DNA from: JAIUNP01 sp020161975
GTDB taxonomy: Bacteria > Pseudomonadota > Alphaproteobacteria > Rhizobiales > Beijerinckiaceae
Assembly (NCBI GenBank): GCA_036745275.1
Contig: DAIOGK010000007.1
Location: forward strand, 1 to 64,000
Length of the DNA stretch: 64,000 nucleotides
Direction of reading: 5' to 3'
The notes below the pieces were generated by a model that searched no databases, had not been told where the DNA came from, and worked only from the letters and a program-made list of their open reading frames with translations. Positions 41,938-52,653 of the stretch are shown one piece after another; the stretch's first letter is position 1; the number at the start of each line of letters is the position of its first letter. The position numbers and the translations under genes were made by a program.

Positions 41938-42310
41938 TCATCGCGAATATGCCCTCGATCAGGTTTTCCATGCGCTTGGCGACCTCACCCGCCGCCGAAT
42001 GCTGCGGGCGCTGGCGGGCGGCGAACGCAGCGTGAGCCAGTTGGCGGCGCCTTTCGCCATGTCGCTGGCTGCGGCGTCCAAGCACATCAAGGTGCTGGAG
42101 GGGGCGGGGCTGGTTGCACGGCGGGTGCAGGGCCGTGTCCACTTCTGCCGGCTCGAACCCGGTCCGCTGGCGAGTGCGAATGAATGGCTCGGCTTTTACG
42201 AGCGATTCTGGACCAGCCGCCTCGACCGTCTCGATGCCTTGTTGCGGGGGGACGGGCAACCGGCAGAGCAAGCGTTCACGATACCCAACGCAAACGGAGA
42301 CGACACATGA
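41930..42310 (+). CDS. ArsR family transcriptional regulator
   Basis: A 126-residue winged-helix repressor. The core has FHALGDLTRRRMLRALAGGERSVSQLAAPFAMSLAAASKHIKVLEGAGLVARRVQGRVHFCRL, the standard ArsR fold with recognition helix SLAAASKHIKVLE. No metal-binding Cys cluster is visible, as in the group paired with SRPBCC proteins. There is no ribosome-binding site before ATG 41930, and the predicted transcript start is within a few bases, so it may be leaderless. Its stop overlaps the SRPBCC start by 4 nt (ATGA). Confidence 0.9.
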   Translation: MVDHREYALDQVFHALGDLTRRRMLRALAGGERSVSQLAAPFAMSLAAASKHIKVLEGAGLVARRVQGRVHFCRLEPGPLASANEWLGFYERFWTSRLDRLDALLRGDGQPAEQAFTIPNANGDDT

Positions 42311-42834
42311 AGCGGCAGGACGGCTACGGCACACTGATCGAACCGGCGACACTGGAAATCCAGCGGTTGCTGCCCGGCCCGATCGAACGAGTCTGGTCCT
42401 ATCTGACGGACAGTTCGTTGCGCGGGAAATGGCTGGCGGCAGGGCCGATGGAACTGAAACCGGGTAGCGCCTATGCCTTCACCTGGCGAAACGACGATCT
42501 CAGCGATCCGCCGAGCGCGCGGCCGGAGGGCTTTCCCGAGGAACATCACATGGCGGGCAGGATCATCGCGGTGGATGTGCCGAGACGCCTTGAGTTTACC
42601 TGGGGCGAACAAGACGCAAGCGTGCTGATCGAACTGGAGCCGATGGGCGGGAAGGTGCTCTTGAAACTGACACATCGGCGCCTGTCCGATCATGCGGTGA
42701 AGCTGAACGTCAGCGCGGGCTGGCATACGCATCTCGATATTCTGGCGGCGCGGCTGAGTTTGACCGAGCCCGAGCCGTTCTGGCCGACATGGCAGCGGCT
42801 GAAGTCTGAATACGAGCTTCGGATCGGTGTATGA
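42307..42834 (+). CDS. SRPBCC (AHSA1-like) domain protein
   Basis: A 175-residue START-like fold protein with a hydrophobic cavity. IQRLLPGPIERVWSYLTDSSLRGKWLAAG at the start, VPRRLEFTWGE in the middle and GWHTHLDILAARL near the end are typical of AHSA1/SRPBCC proteins. It is translationally coupled to the ArsR gene. Such pairs are widespread; the ligand is unknown. The pair sits between priA and the atp operon. Confidence 0.88.
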   Translation: MKRQDGYGTLIEPATLEIQRLLPGPIERVWSYLTDSSLRGKWLAAGPMELKPGSAYAFTWRNDDLSDPPSARPEGFPEEHHMAGRIIAVDVPRRLEFTWGEQDASVLIELEPMGGKVLLKLTHRRLSDHAVKLNVSAGWHTHLDILAARLSLTEPEPFWPTWQRLKSEYELRIGV

Positions 42835-42946
42835 CGCGCAATGGCCGGTCATGGGGTCTGCCATTGGTTGCCGGATGTCGAGCTGATGGCTTCCTTAAGG
42901 GCAGGCCCCGGCAAACCCCCTCCTTTTCGCCAAGGCGGAAAGGGCC

Positions 42947-42971
42947 TCGAAAGGGTTGCGCGCCCTTTCGA
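42947..42971 (+). promoter_or_regulatory. Strong hairpin upstream of atpH
   Basis: TCGAAAGGG and CCCTTTCGA form a perfect 9-bp stem with a 7-nt loop, about 130 bp before the atpH start and 113 bp after the SRPBCC stop. No T-run follows. It could lie in the long atp leader or mark the end of the SRPBCC transcript; function is not shown. Confidence 0.4.
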
Positions 42972-43099
42972 TTGATGTTAGCGACCAGCCACGTTTGGGG
43001 TGGGGCCGGCAATCGTCCGTTTTTTCCCCGAACGATCCCTTCATCTGCACCCTTCGTGGCCTCCGGGTTGCGAAATGTGCGCGAACGAGAGAGATTGTC

Positions 43100-43662
43100 G
43101 TGGCGGATCAAGGCCCGATCGTTTCCGGACTGGCCGGGCGTTACGCAAACGCCCTGTTTGAACTTGCCGAAGAGCAGAATGCGACAGCGAAGGTCGGTGC
43201 CGACCTGAACGCCTTCGCAGGTCTGCTGGCTTCGAGCGAGGATCTGCAGGCCCTGTGCCGCAATCCGGTTTTCACCACGGAACAGCAGCTTGGCGCGATC
43301 ACCGCGCTGGTCGGCAAGGCCGGCATTGGCGGTCTTGCCGCCAACTTCCTCAAGCTGCTGGCCGCCAAGCGTCGTCTGTTCGCGGTCGAGGATATGGTGC
43401 GGGCGTTCAATGCGCTTGTCGACCAGAAGAACGGCGTCGTCAACGCCGAGGTCACGGTGCCCGTTGCGCTCACCGACAAGACGCGCGCTGCCGTGCTTGA
43501 GGTCGTCAACGGCGTCCTCGGCAGCAAGAGCGTGAAGCTCTCTGAAAAGATTGATCCCTCCATCATCGGCGGGCTGGTCGTGAAGATCGGCAGCAAGATG
43601 GTGGACGCATCACTGAAAACCAAACTCAATTCGATCAAACTCGCCATGAAAGAGGTCGGCTG

Positions 43663-43663
<1 letters not shown>
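43100..43663 (+). CDS. atpH: F1 ATP synthase subunit delta
   Basis: The 187-residue delta subunit links F1 to the stator stalk. SGLAGRYANALFELAEEQ at the start and KIDPSIIGGLVVKIGSKMVDASLKTKLNSIK at the end are diagnostic. The start is GTG at 43100 with GAGAGA upstream. Its stop TGA overlaps the ATG of atpA. Confidence 0.94.
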
Positions 43664-45195
<1,532 letters not shown>

Positions 45196-45261
45196 CACCC
45201 GGGGTGAGGCCGGCGCGCCCGCGCTGGCCTTGCTGTCCATGATCGCACGGGGAACACACGA

Positions 45262-46140
45262 ATGCCTTCGTTGAAGGACCTTAGAAACCGGATCGCCTCG
45301 GTCAAGGCGACGCAGAAGATCACCAAGGCCATGCAGATGGTGGCCGCGGCGAAGCTGCGCCGCGCCCAGGTGGCTGCGGAACAGGCCCGTCCCTATGCCA
45401 CGCGCATGGGCGATGTTCTGGGCAACCTTGCGGCCGGCGCCAGCGGCGGCGCTGATGCGCCGCGTCTGCTGGCCGGCACGGGCAATGATCAGGTGCATCT
45501 CCTGATCGTCTGCACCGCCGAGCGCGGCCTTTGCGGCGCGTTCAATTCGTCGATCGTGCGGTTGGCGCGCGAACACATTTTGCGCCTCCAGTCGGAAGGC
45601 AAGACCGTGAAGATCTTTACGGTCGGCAAGAAGGGCAACGAGCAGCTCAAGCGCCAGTTCGGCAATCTCATTGTCGAGCATGTCGAGTTCCGGGGCGTGA
45701 AGCAGATCACGTTCGACCATGCCAATGGTGTCGGCAAGCGCGTGCTGGAGATGTTCGACGAAGGCTCGTTCGATGTCGCGACGCTGTTTTATGCGCGCTT
45801 CCGCTCGGTGATCGCGCAGATCCCGACGGCGCAGAAGCTCATCCCGGCCGATGTGCCGGCGGCGACCGAATCGGCCAGCGTCAAGGCGAGCTATGATTAC
45901 GAGCCGGACGAGGGCGAGATTCTGGCCGCCCTTCTGCCGCGCAATGTCTCGGTGCAGATCTTCCGCGCCGTTCTGGAAAATGCCGCGTCCGAACAGGGCG
46001 CACGGATGAGCGCCATGGACAACGCCACGCGCAATGCCGGTGAAATGATCAAGAAGCAGACGCAGAAATATAACCGCTCGCGTCAGGCCATGATCACCAA
46101 GGAACTGATTGAAATCATCTCGGGCGCCGAGGCGCTCTGA
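45262..46140 (+). CDS. atpG: F1 ATP synthase subunit gamma
   Basis: The 292-residue rotor shaft. The N-terminal helix MPSLKDLRNRIASVKATQKITKAMQMVAAAKLRRAQ and the C-terminal helix with MDNATRNAGEMI and YNRSRQAMITKELIEI are diagnostic. It lies between atpA and atpD. Confidence 0.98.
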   Translation: MPSLKDLRNRIASVKATQKITKAMQMVAAAKLRRAQVAAEQARPYATRMGDVLGNLAAGASGGADAPRLLAGTGNDQVHLLIVCTAERGLCGAFNSSIVRLAREHILRLQSEGKTVKIFTVGKKGNEQLKRQFGNLIVEHVEFRGVKQITFDHANGVGKRVLEMFDEGSFDVATLFYARFRSVIAQIPTAQKLIPADVPAATESASVKASYDYEPDEGEILAALLPRNVSVQIFRAVLENAASEQGARMSAMDNATRNAGEMIKKQTQKYNRSRQAMITKELIEIISGAEAL

Positions 46141-46164
46141 GTTAACGGCTAAGAGGTCACTATC

Positions 46165-47628
<1,464 letters not shown>

Positions 47629-47636
47629 TTTGGTCG

Positions 47637-47687
47637 GGGCATGATCCTTGCGGAAAGCCGCAAGGACACTTTTCCGGGATCATGCCC
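47637..47687. repeat. Palindromic element in the atpD-atpC gap
   Basis: Outer arms GGGCATGATCC (47637-47647) and GGATCATGCCC (47677-47687) are exact inverted copies. Between them CCTTGCGG and CCGCAAGG (47646-47665) form an inner stem, so the RNA can fold in a branched form. The GCATGATCC arm resembles dispersed palindromes I know from Rhizobiales genomes. It is transcribed within the atp operon. Confidence 0.8.
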
Positions 47688-47703
47688 GGGCAGGAGATGA
47701 ACG

Positions 47704-48105
47704 ATGGCTACCTTCACCTTCGATCTCGTTTCGCCGGAGCGCGTGCTGTTCTCCGGCCCGGTCGAGCAGGTTGTCGTGCCCGGTGACGATGGCGACATGA
47801 CCATCCTGGCGAACCATGCCCCGGTGATGACGACGCTGCGCGCCGGCATTGTCTCGGTCAGCGCTGACAAGGGGGCGGCGCGCCGTCTCTATGTTCGTGG
47901 CGGCTTTGCCGATGTCACGGCGGCTGGTCTGACAATTCTTGCCGAAAAGGCGACGCCCGTTGAGGAAATCAACCTTGAGGCGCTCGCGACGGACATCAAG
48001 AATGCCGAAGACGACCTCAAGGATGCCAAGACCGAGGATGCCCGCGAGGCAGCTCGGACCACGCTCAACGCGCTGAAGACGATGCAGGCGGCGGTTCGCC
48101 CTTGA
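47704..48105 (+). CDS. atpC: F1 ATP synthase subunit epsilon
   Basis: The 133-residue regulatory subunit has the N-terminal beta sandwich (FTFDLVSPERVLFSGPVEQVVVPGDDGDMTILANHAPVMTTLRAG) and a C-terminal helix pair. It closes the operon before a strong terminator. Confidence 0.96.
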   Translation: MATFTFDLVSPERVLFSGPVEQVVVPGDDGDMTILANHAPVMTTLRAGIVSVSADKGAARRLYVRGGFADVTAAGLTILAEKATPVEEINLEALATDIKNAEDDLKDAKTEDAREAARTTLNALKTMQAAVRP

Positions 48106-48129
48106 GATCGGTCAGCTGACCGGTAACAG

Positions 48130-48159
48130 AGGCCGCCTTCGGGCGGCCTTTTTCGTTTT
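48130..48159 (+). terminator. Terminator after atpC
   Basis: AGGCCGCC-TTC-GGGCGGCCT followed by TTTTCGTTTT, 25 bp after the atpC stop. It ends the F1 operon. Confidence 0.93.
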
Positions 48160-48265
48160 AGAGCGAGGATCCGGCGTTTGGCGGGATTTTGCGCGCAAAT
48201 TCCGCGCGGGACGGTTCCCTTTGGGCCTCTACCGCGCTATGCGAGCCGGAACCAAGGAGCGTGCC

Positions 48266-49885
48266 ATGTTGCTGCCCGTCATCCGCGATTATGCCCGGCT
48301 CAGGGCAGAGTTCCACTGGGATATTCCCGCCCGTTTCAATATCGCCGATATGGCTTGCGACCATTGGGCAAGCCATGATCCCGACCGCCCGGCGATCTTC
48401 GATGTGTCGCGCAATGGCGCGGTCGTGGTGACGAGCTATGCCGAACTTAGGCGCCAGTCGAACCGGATTGCCCACGCGCTGGTGCGCCGGGGAGTGCAGC
48501 GCGGCGATCGGGTGGCGATCCTGTTACCACAGCAGGTAACGGTCGCGGCCGCGCATCTTGCTGTCTATCGCATGGGTGGCATTGCCTTGCCGCTGGCCGT
48601 GTTGTTCGGGGTCGACGCCTTGCAGTACCGGCTCGCAAATGCCGGGGCGCGGGTCCTGATCACCGACGCGGCGGGAGTTGCCAAACTTCGTGCGATCCGT
48701 GCGGTACTGCCGGATCTTGAGCTTGTCGTGTCTGTCGATGGCGATGATGGCGATGCGGTTGGTCTCGCCCGCTTCATTGAGGGCGCGCCGGAGGCTTTTG
48801 AGACTGTGGCGACCGGGCCGGATGATGCGGCGTTGATGATCTATACCTCCGGAACGACCGGGCAGCCCAAGGGCGCACTGCACGCCCATCGGGTGCTGTT
48901 CGGACATCTGCCGGGCGTGCAGTGGCCGCATGAGTTCATGCCGCAGCCGGGCGACAAGATGTGGACACCCTCTGACTGGGCCTGGATCGGCGGTCTGATG
49001 AATGTGCTGATGACGTCGCTGGCCTGTGGCGTCGGTGTGGTGGGCCATGTGGTCGAGAAGTTCGATCCAGAATATGCGCTCGATTTTCTCGGGCGACAGG
49101 GCGTCCGCAACACGTTCATCGCGCCGACGGCCCTGAGGATGCTGCGCACAGTGCGAGCGCCGAAATCCCGCTTCGGGGTAAATCTGCGATCGCTCGCTTC
49201 GGGGGGCGAATCACTCGGTGAAGAGGTGTTTGCGTGGGGCCAGCGCGAGCTTGGCCTGACGATCAATGAATTCTACGGTCAGACGGAATGCAATCTCATC
49301 GTCGCGTCCTGTGCCGGCGGCGGCGTATCGCGCCCCGGCGCGATGGGCAAACCGGTCCCGGGGCATGTTGTCGCTGTGATCCGCGAGGACGGCAGTCGAT
49401 GCGACATTGGCGAGACCGGCCAGATTGCCGCGCGCCGGCCAGATCCGGCGATGTTCCTCGAATACTGGGGCCAGCCCGAGGCGACGGCGGCCAAATTTGT
49501 CGGCGACTGGATGAAGACCGGCGATCAGGGCCGCGTGGATGATGACGGCTATATCTTCTTTGTCGGGCGGGATGATGATGTGATCACGTCGGCAGGGTAT
49601 CGGATCGGACCGGGCGAGATCGAGGATTGCCTTCTCTCCCATCCGGCGGTTGCTGTGGCGGCGGTGGTTGGCAAGCCCGATCCGCTTCGCACCGAGATCG
49701 TGAAGGCCTTTGTCGTTCTCAAGGTGGGGTATGCACCCGATGACGGCCTTCGCGACGAAATTCAGGCTCATGTCCGAACACGACTTTCGGCCCATGAATA
49801 TCCGCGGGAAATCGCTTTCGTGACGGAGTTGCCGCTGACGACCACCGGAAAAATCATCCGGCGGCTGTTGCGGGCGCAGGCCTGA
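48266..49885 (+). CDS. Acyl-CoA synthetase (AMP-forming, medium-chain ACSM-like)
   Basis: A 539-residue adenylating enzyme that activates a carboxylic acid with ATP and CoA. The AMP-binding motif YTSGTTGQPKGA, the NEFYGQTECN motif, the TGDQGRVDDDGYIFFVGRDDDVI segment and the C-terminal TTTGKIIRRLLR with catalytic Lys are all present. DWAWIGGLM resembles acetyl/medium-chain synthetases. ATG at 48266 with AAGGAG upstream is used. It could serve acetate, propionate or medium-chain acids. Confidence 0.9.
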   Translation: MLLPVIRDYARLRAEFHWDIPARFNIADMACDHWASHDPDRPAIFDVSRNGAVVVTSYAELRRQSNRIAHALVRRGVQRGDRVAILLPQQVTVAAAHLAVYRMGGIALPLAVLFGVDALQYRLANAGARVLITDAAGVAKLRAIRAVLPDLELVVSVDGDDGDAVGLARFIEGAPEAFETVATGPDDAALMIYTSGTTGQPKGALHAHRVLFGHLPGVQWPHEFMPQPGDKMWTPSDWAWIGGLMNVLMTSLACGVGVVGHVVEKFDPEYALDFLGRQGVRNTFIAPTALRMLRTVRAPKSRFGVNLRSLASGGESLGEEVFAWGQRELGLTINEFYGQTECNLIVASCAGGGVSRPGAMGKPVPGHVVAVIREDGSRCDIGETGQIAARRPDPAMFLEYWGQPEATAAKFVGDWMKTGDQGRVDDDGYIFFVGRDDDVITSAGYRIGPGEIEDCLLSHPAVAVAAVVGKPDPLRTEIVKAFVVLKVGYAPDDGLRDEIQAHVRTRLSAHEYPREIAFVTELPLTTTGKIIRRLLRAQA

Positions 49886-49902
49886 TCCACCCGATCCGGC
49901 TG

Positions 49903-51126
49903 TCAGAGCTTTGCGCGCAGCCAGTGCCAGGCGGAGCGCATATGCTGCCGCAGGCTGCGACGCAACCGCTCGCGGGCAACGCAGGCGGCAAAGCCGGTCG
50001 TCTCCTGACGGCGGAGGCCGATCATGAGGTCGGTTAGCACAAGGCGCTCATCCCAGAGGCTTTCAATAAGGCCGTGCCCTTCCGTGGCACAGGAATCGAG
50101 CATCATGAGCTGGGGTGCGTTGCGCATCCAGCGGGTGACGTCCTCGATCAGCAGGGCGCCGGGGGAGAATTTCGCAAAGCTCTCGTCATAGGCAATTTTC
50201 CACAGCGCGCCGCGGCTGCCGGAGACGAGAATGATGACGCTGGCAATAGTTTTGCCATCCAGCGTCAGTTCGGCAATACGGTTCCCGTCCTGCCTGGCGC
50301 CCGAGCGGAGGAGGGCCCGCGTGAAATTGGCGCTGTCCGGATTGCGGATGAGGGCGCTGCCCGCAGCACCTTTCCAGCCTGCGGCTTCGAGAGCGAGGAA
50401 GGTCTCCGCCGCGCGGCGGAGATCGTCCGCACGTTCGGACACCGAAAACCGGAGCGTCCCGAGTTCACTCAGCCGACGACGCTGGCGGCGCAGTTCCTTA
50501 CCGTTGCGTCCGCCGGTCTCGCTGCGCATCGGCGCACCGGATGTCATCGCGCGCGCGGCGGTTGAGAGGGGCATGATCGGCGCGGATCGGTCCGCAGCAA
50601 CCGAGGAGAGAATCTGACCGAGGGCGCCGGAGAGATCGACATCCTTCAGAAGGAGCCCACTGACATCCGGATTGAGATCGGCGAGCGCGGTGAGGATGGC
50701 ATCCCAGGCGGCTTCGGCGCAGTCGCGGTCAAGCAGTGGGTTGCCCAGAACCAGGAAGGGATGTGCCCATCCCCGCTGGACAGCGCCCGGAAGTCCAAGA
50801 CCGGGACGTGCGACGGGCAACAGCCCGACAAGGCGCATGGCGCTGGAGTTGGGGATGCGCTCCCAGGCGGCAATGACGGTCGGTGCGCCGTTGCGGAAAT
50901 GCTGGCTCGCGGCCACCAGAAAATCAGCGCTGTAGAAGACGTTCGGCACGAGCGCACGGCGTTCGAGGGTGCGGAGCGATGGTTCCAGACCCGGGATGTC
51001 GCGCGGCGGCAGGATGGTGGCGATGATCCGGTTCCGGTGCGGAATCGCCGCCGCCAGCAGATCCATTGCGCCGGTGCGGGTTGTTCCGGTCTGAAACCGT
51101 TCCGCGATGTTTTCACCCTGGTCCAT
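49903..51126 (-). CDS. GNAT/FemAB-like acyltransferase (CelD/BioF2 type)
   Basis: A 407-residue protein with the double GNAT fold of the cellulose-synthesis CelD-like group. Markers are LERRALVPNVFYSADFLVAA near the start, a middle basic stretch RNGKELRRQRRRLSELG, EAAGWKGAAGSAL and the second acyltransferase half ELTLDGKTIASVIILVSGSRGALWKIAYDESFAKFSPGALLIEDVTRW. The substrate is unknown. The ATG at 51126 has GGAG at good spacing. It follows the COG0523-like gene by about 100 bp. Confidence 0.8.
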   Translation of the reverse strand: MDQGENIAERFQTGTTRTGAMDLLAAAIPHRNRIIATILPPRDIPGLEPSLRTLERRALVPNVFYSADFLVAASQHFRNGAPTVIAAWERIPNSSAMRLVGLLPVARPGLGLPGAVQRGWAHPFLVLGNPLLDRDCAEAAWDAILTALADLNPDVSGLLLKDVDLSGALGQILSSVAADRSAPIMPLSTAARAMTSGAPMRSETGGRNGKELRRQRRRLSELGTLRFSVSERADDLRRAAETFLALEAAGWKGAAGSALIRNPDSANFTRALLRSGARQDGNRIAELTLDGKTIASVIILVSGSRGALWKIAYDESFAKFSPGALLIEDVTRWMRNAPQLMMLDSCATEGHGLIESLWDERLVLTDLMIGLRRQETTGFAACVARERLRRSLRQHMRSAWHWLRAKL

Positions 51127-51223
51127 GTGCACCATCTCCGTTTGGACCCGGCGCCCGTCCCGGAAGGGGACAGGGCCGACCGTGTCAGCCGGTTGGAGAG
51201 CTGTGCTTCAAATGCTGTGCCAA

Positions 51224-51727
51224 TCAGCGGCGGGCCGGCGGGATCATGGCCGTCCGATAGAGGCGCTCGCGCAAGGCGGGTGGTCGGCTCACCGGGGCGG
51301 ACAGGGCAGCAAGGAGTTCGTCCGGGCCAGTTTCTTCGACGTCGATCACCAGATCGGCAAGGTCGGGTGCGGTCGCATCGTGCCGGGTCGCGACCGAGCG
51401 AACGGGGGAAAAGCGCAGTCTGAAGTAGGGATGCCGCAGGATGAGTCCGAGCGGGATTGCTGGGTCGTTGCCCGTGTCCAACAGGAGGATGATGCCCTGG
51501 GGCCTTTCAGCGCGGCCATTGTCGATATCGCGCAGCAATGTCTCCAAATGGCGGGCCATATCCGTTTCGCCGGCGCAGCAGAGACATTGCGGGGGGCCAG
51601 GCTGTGTTTCGGCCTGATGGTGCAAGAGGATCAGTCTGGGATCTGCGAGGCGGTGGATCAATGTCGCCCGGACCTCCGCCGGGCCGGTCAGTGTGGCAAA
51701 GGCAATCGCAGGCGGCCGCCCGCTCAT
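51224..51727 (-). CDS. Short COG0523/CobW-like protein lacking the P-loop
   Basis: A 167-residue protein. The CxCC metal motif of COG0523 GTPases is present as Cys48-Leu-Cys50-Cys51 followed by AGETDMARHLETLLRDI, then LLLDTGNDPAIPLGLILRHPYF, which resembles the ETTGLADPxPI stretch of CobW-type proteins. The place of the Walker A motif reads LTGPAEVRATLIHRL, with no GxxGxGKT. It is half the usual length. It may be a decayed or repurposed relative without GTPase activity. Its ATG overlaps the EamA stop by 4 nt. The family call is from motif reading only. Confidence 0.55.
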   Translation of the reverse strand: MSGRPPAIAFATLTGPAEVRATLIHRLADPRLILLHHQAETQPGPPQCLCCAGETDMARHLETLLRDIDNGRAERPQGIILLLDTGNDPAIPLGLILRHPYFRLRFSPVRSVATRHDATAPDLADLVIDVEETGPDELLAALSAPVSRPPALRERLYRTAMIPPARR

Positions 51728-52653
51728 GTTCCGAGACCGGAAGTGATTGATGGCGCCGGGCGGAGCGAGGGCAGAAGGTCTGCCGCCAGTGCTGCGATCA
51801 CAAGAACCATGCCAATGCCTTGCAGAGGCGTGATCCCCTCGCCGAGGGCCACTGCGGCGCCGGCGATGGCCGAAACCGGTTCGAGCAGAAAGAGCAGGCT
51901 CGCAGTGGCGGCGCTGATACGCGGCGCGGCCGTAATCTGGCAGAAAAAGCCGATCAGATAGCCAAACAGCGTGATGGTCAGCGGGAGAGTCGCGACCGCA
52001 AGCTGTCTTGGCTCCGCCAGCCCGCCCATGAGCCACGCAAAGCCGAGGCCGAGCGGCAGGGCCACCAGTTGGCTCCAGAAGAACGTGACCGTGGCATCCG
52101 TCGTAAGACGTGCGCCGGTTATGAACATGCCCGCGCAAGCGCAAGCCCCGGCGAAGGCAAGGATAACACCCCGAGGGTCCAGGACATGGCTGTCCGGCCC
52201 GACCGCGATCAGAACACCGGCACAGGCAACGATCGCCACGATCCAGCGCCGCAGCGGCAGGCGGACGTGATCCAGATACGGGGTCAGCAGGATGACGAGC
52301 AACGGATAGCTGTAAAAGATCGTGACGGCATGGGCGACCGGCAGATATTGCAGCGCCGAGAGATAGAACAGGGCGGTGACGGCGGCGAAGATGGCGAATC
52401 GCAGGACAGTGGGACGCTCATCGGCGCTCAGAACCAGCCGGCGTCCCAGCGCAATCGCGAGGAGTGCGAAGACCGGAACCAGGAACAGTGCACGATAGAC
52501 CACGATGTCGGAGCCTGTGACACCCTGGCTTGCGGCCATGCGCGCACCGACGATGTTGATGCCATACGCAACCGCCCCGCCCGCTGCCAACGCCGAACCG
52601 ACCAGCGCGGTCTGTCGCGAAGAGGCAAGGGGCGGAAGTGCGCCGTCACTCAT
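51724..52653 (-). CDS. EamA/DMT family permease
   Basis: A 309-residue protein with ten membrane helices in two EamA repeats. YRALFLVPVFALLAIALG, FYLSALQYLPVAHAVTIFYSYPLLVILL and SLLFLLEPVSAIAGAAVALGEGITPLQGIGMVLVIAAL are typical of the family. The transported compound is unknown. Both ends overlap neighbours by 4 nt (ATGA), so the genes from 51224 to 54173 are one coupled unit. Confidence 0.88.
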   Translation of the reverse strand: MSDGALPPLASSRQTALVGSALAAGGAVAYGINIVGARMAASQGVTGSDIVVYRALFLVPVFALLAIALGRRLVLSADERPTVLRFAIFAAVTALFYLSALQYLPVAHAVTIFYSYPLLVILLTPYLDHVRLPLRRWIVAIVACAGVLIAVGPDSHVLDPRGVILAFAGACACAGMFITGARLTTDATVTFFWSQLVALPLGLGFAWLMGGLAEPRQLAVATLPLTITLFGYLIGFFCQITAAPRISAATASLLFLLEPVSAIAGAAVALGEGITPLQGIGMVLVIAALAADLLPSLRPAPSITSGLGT

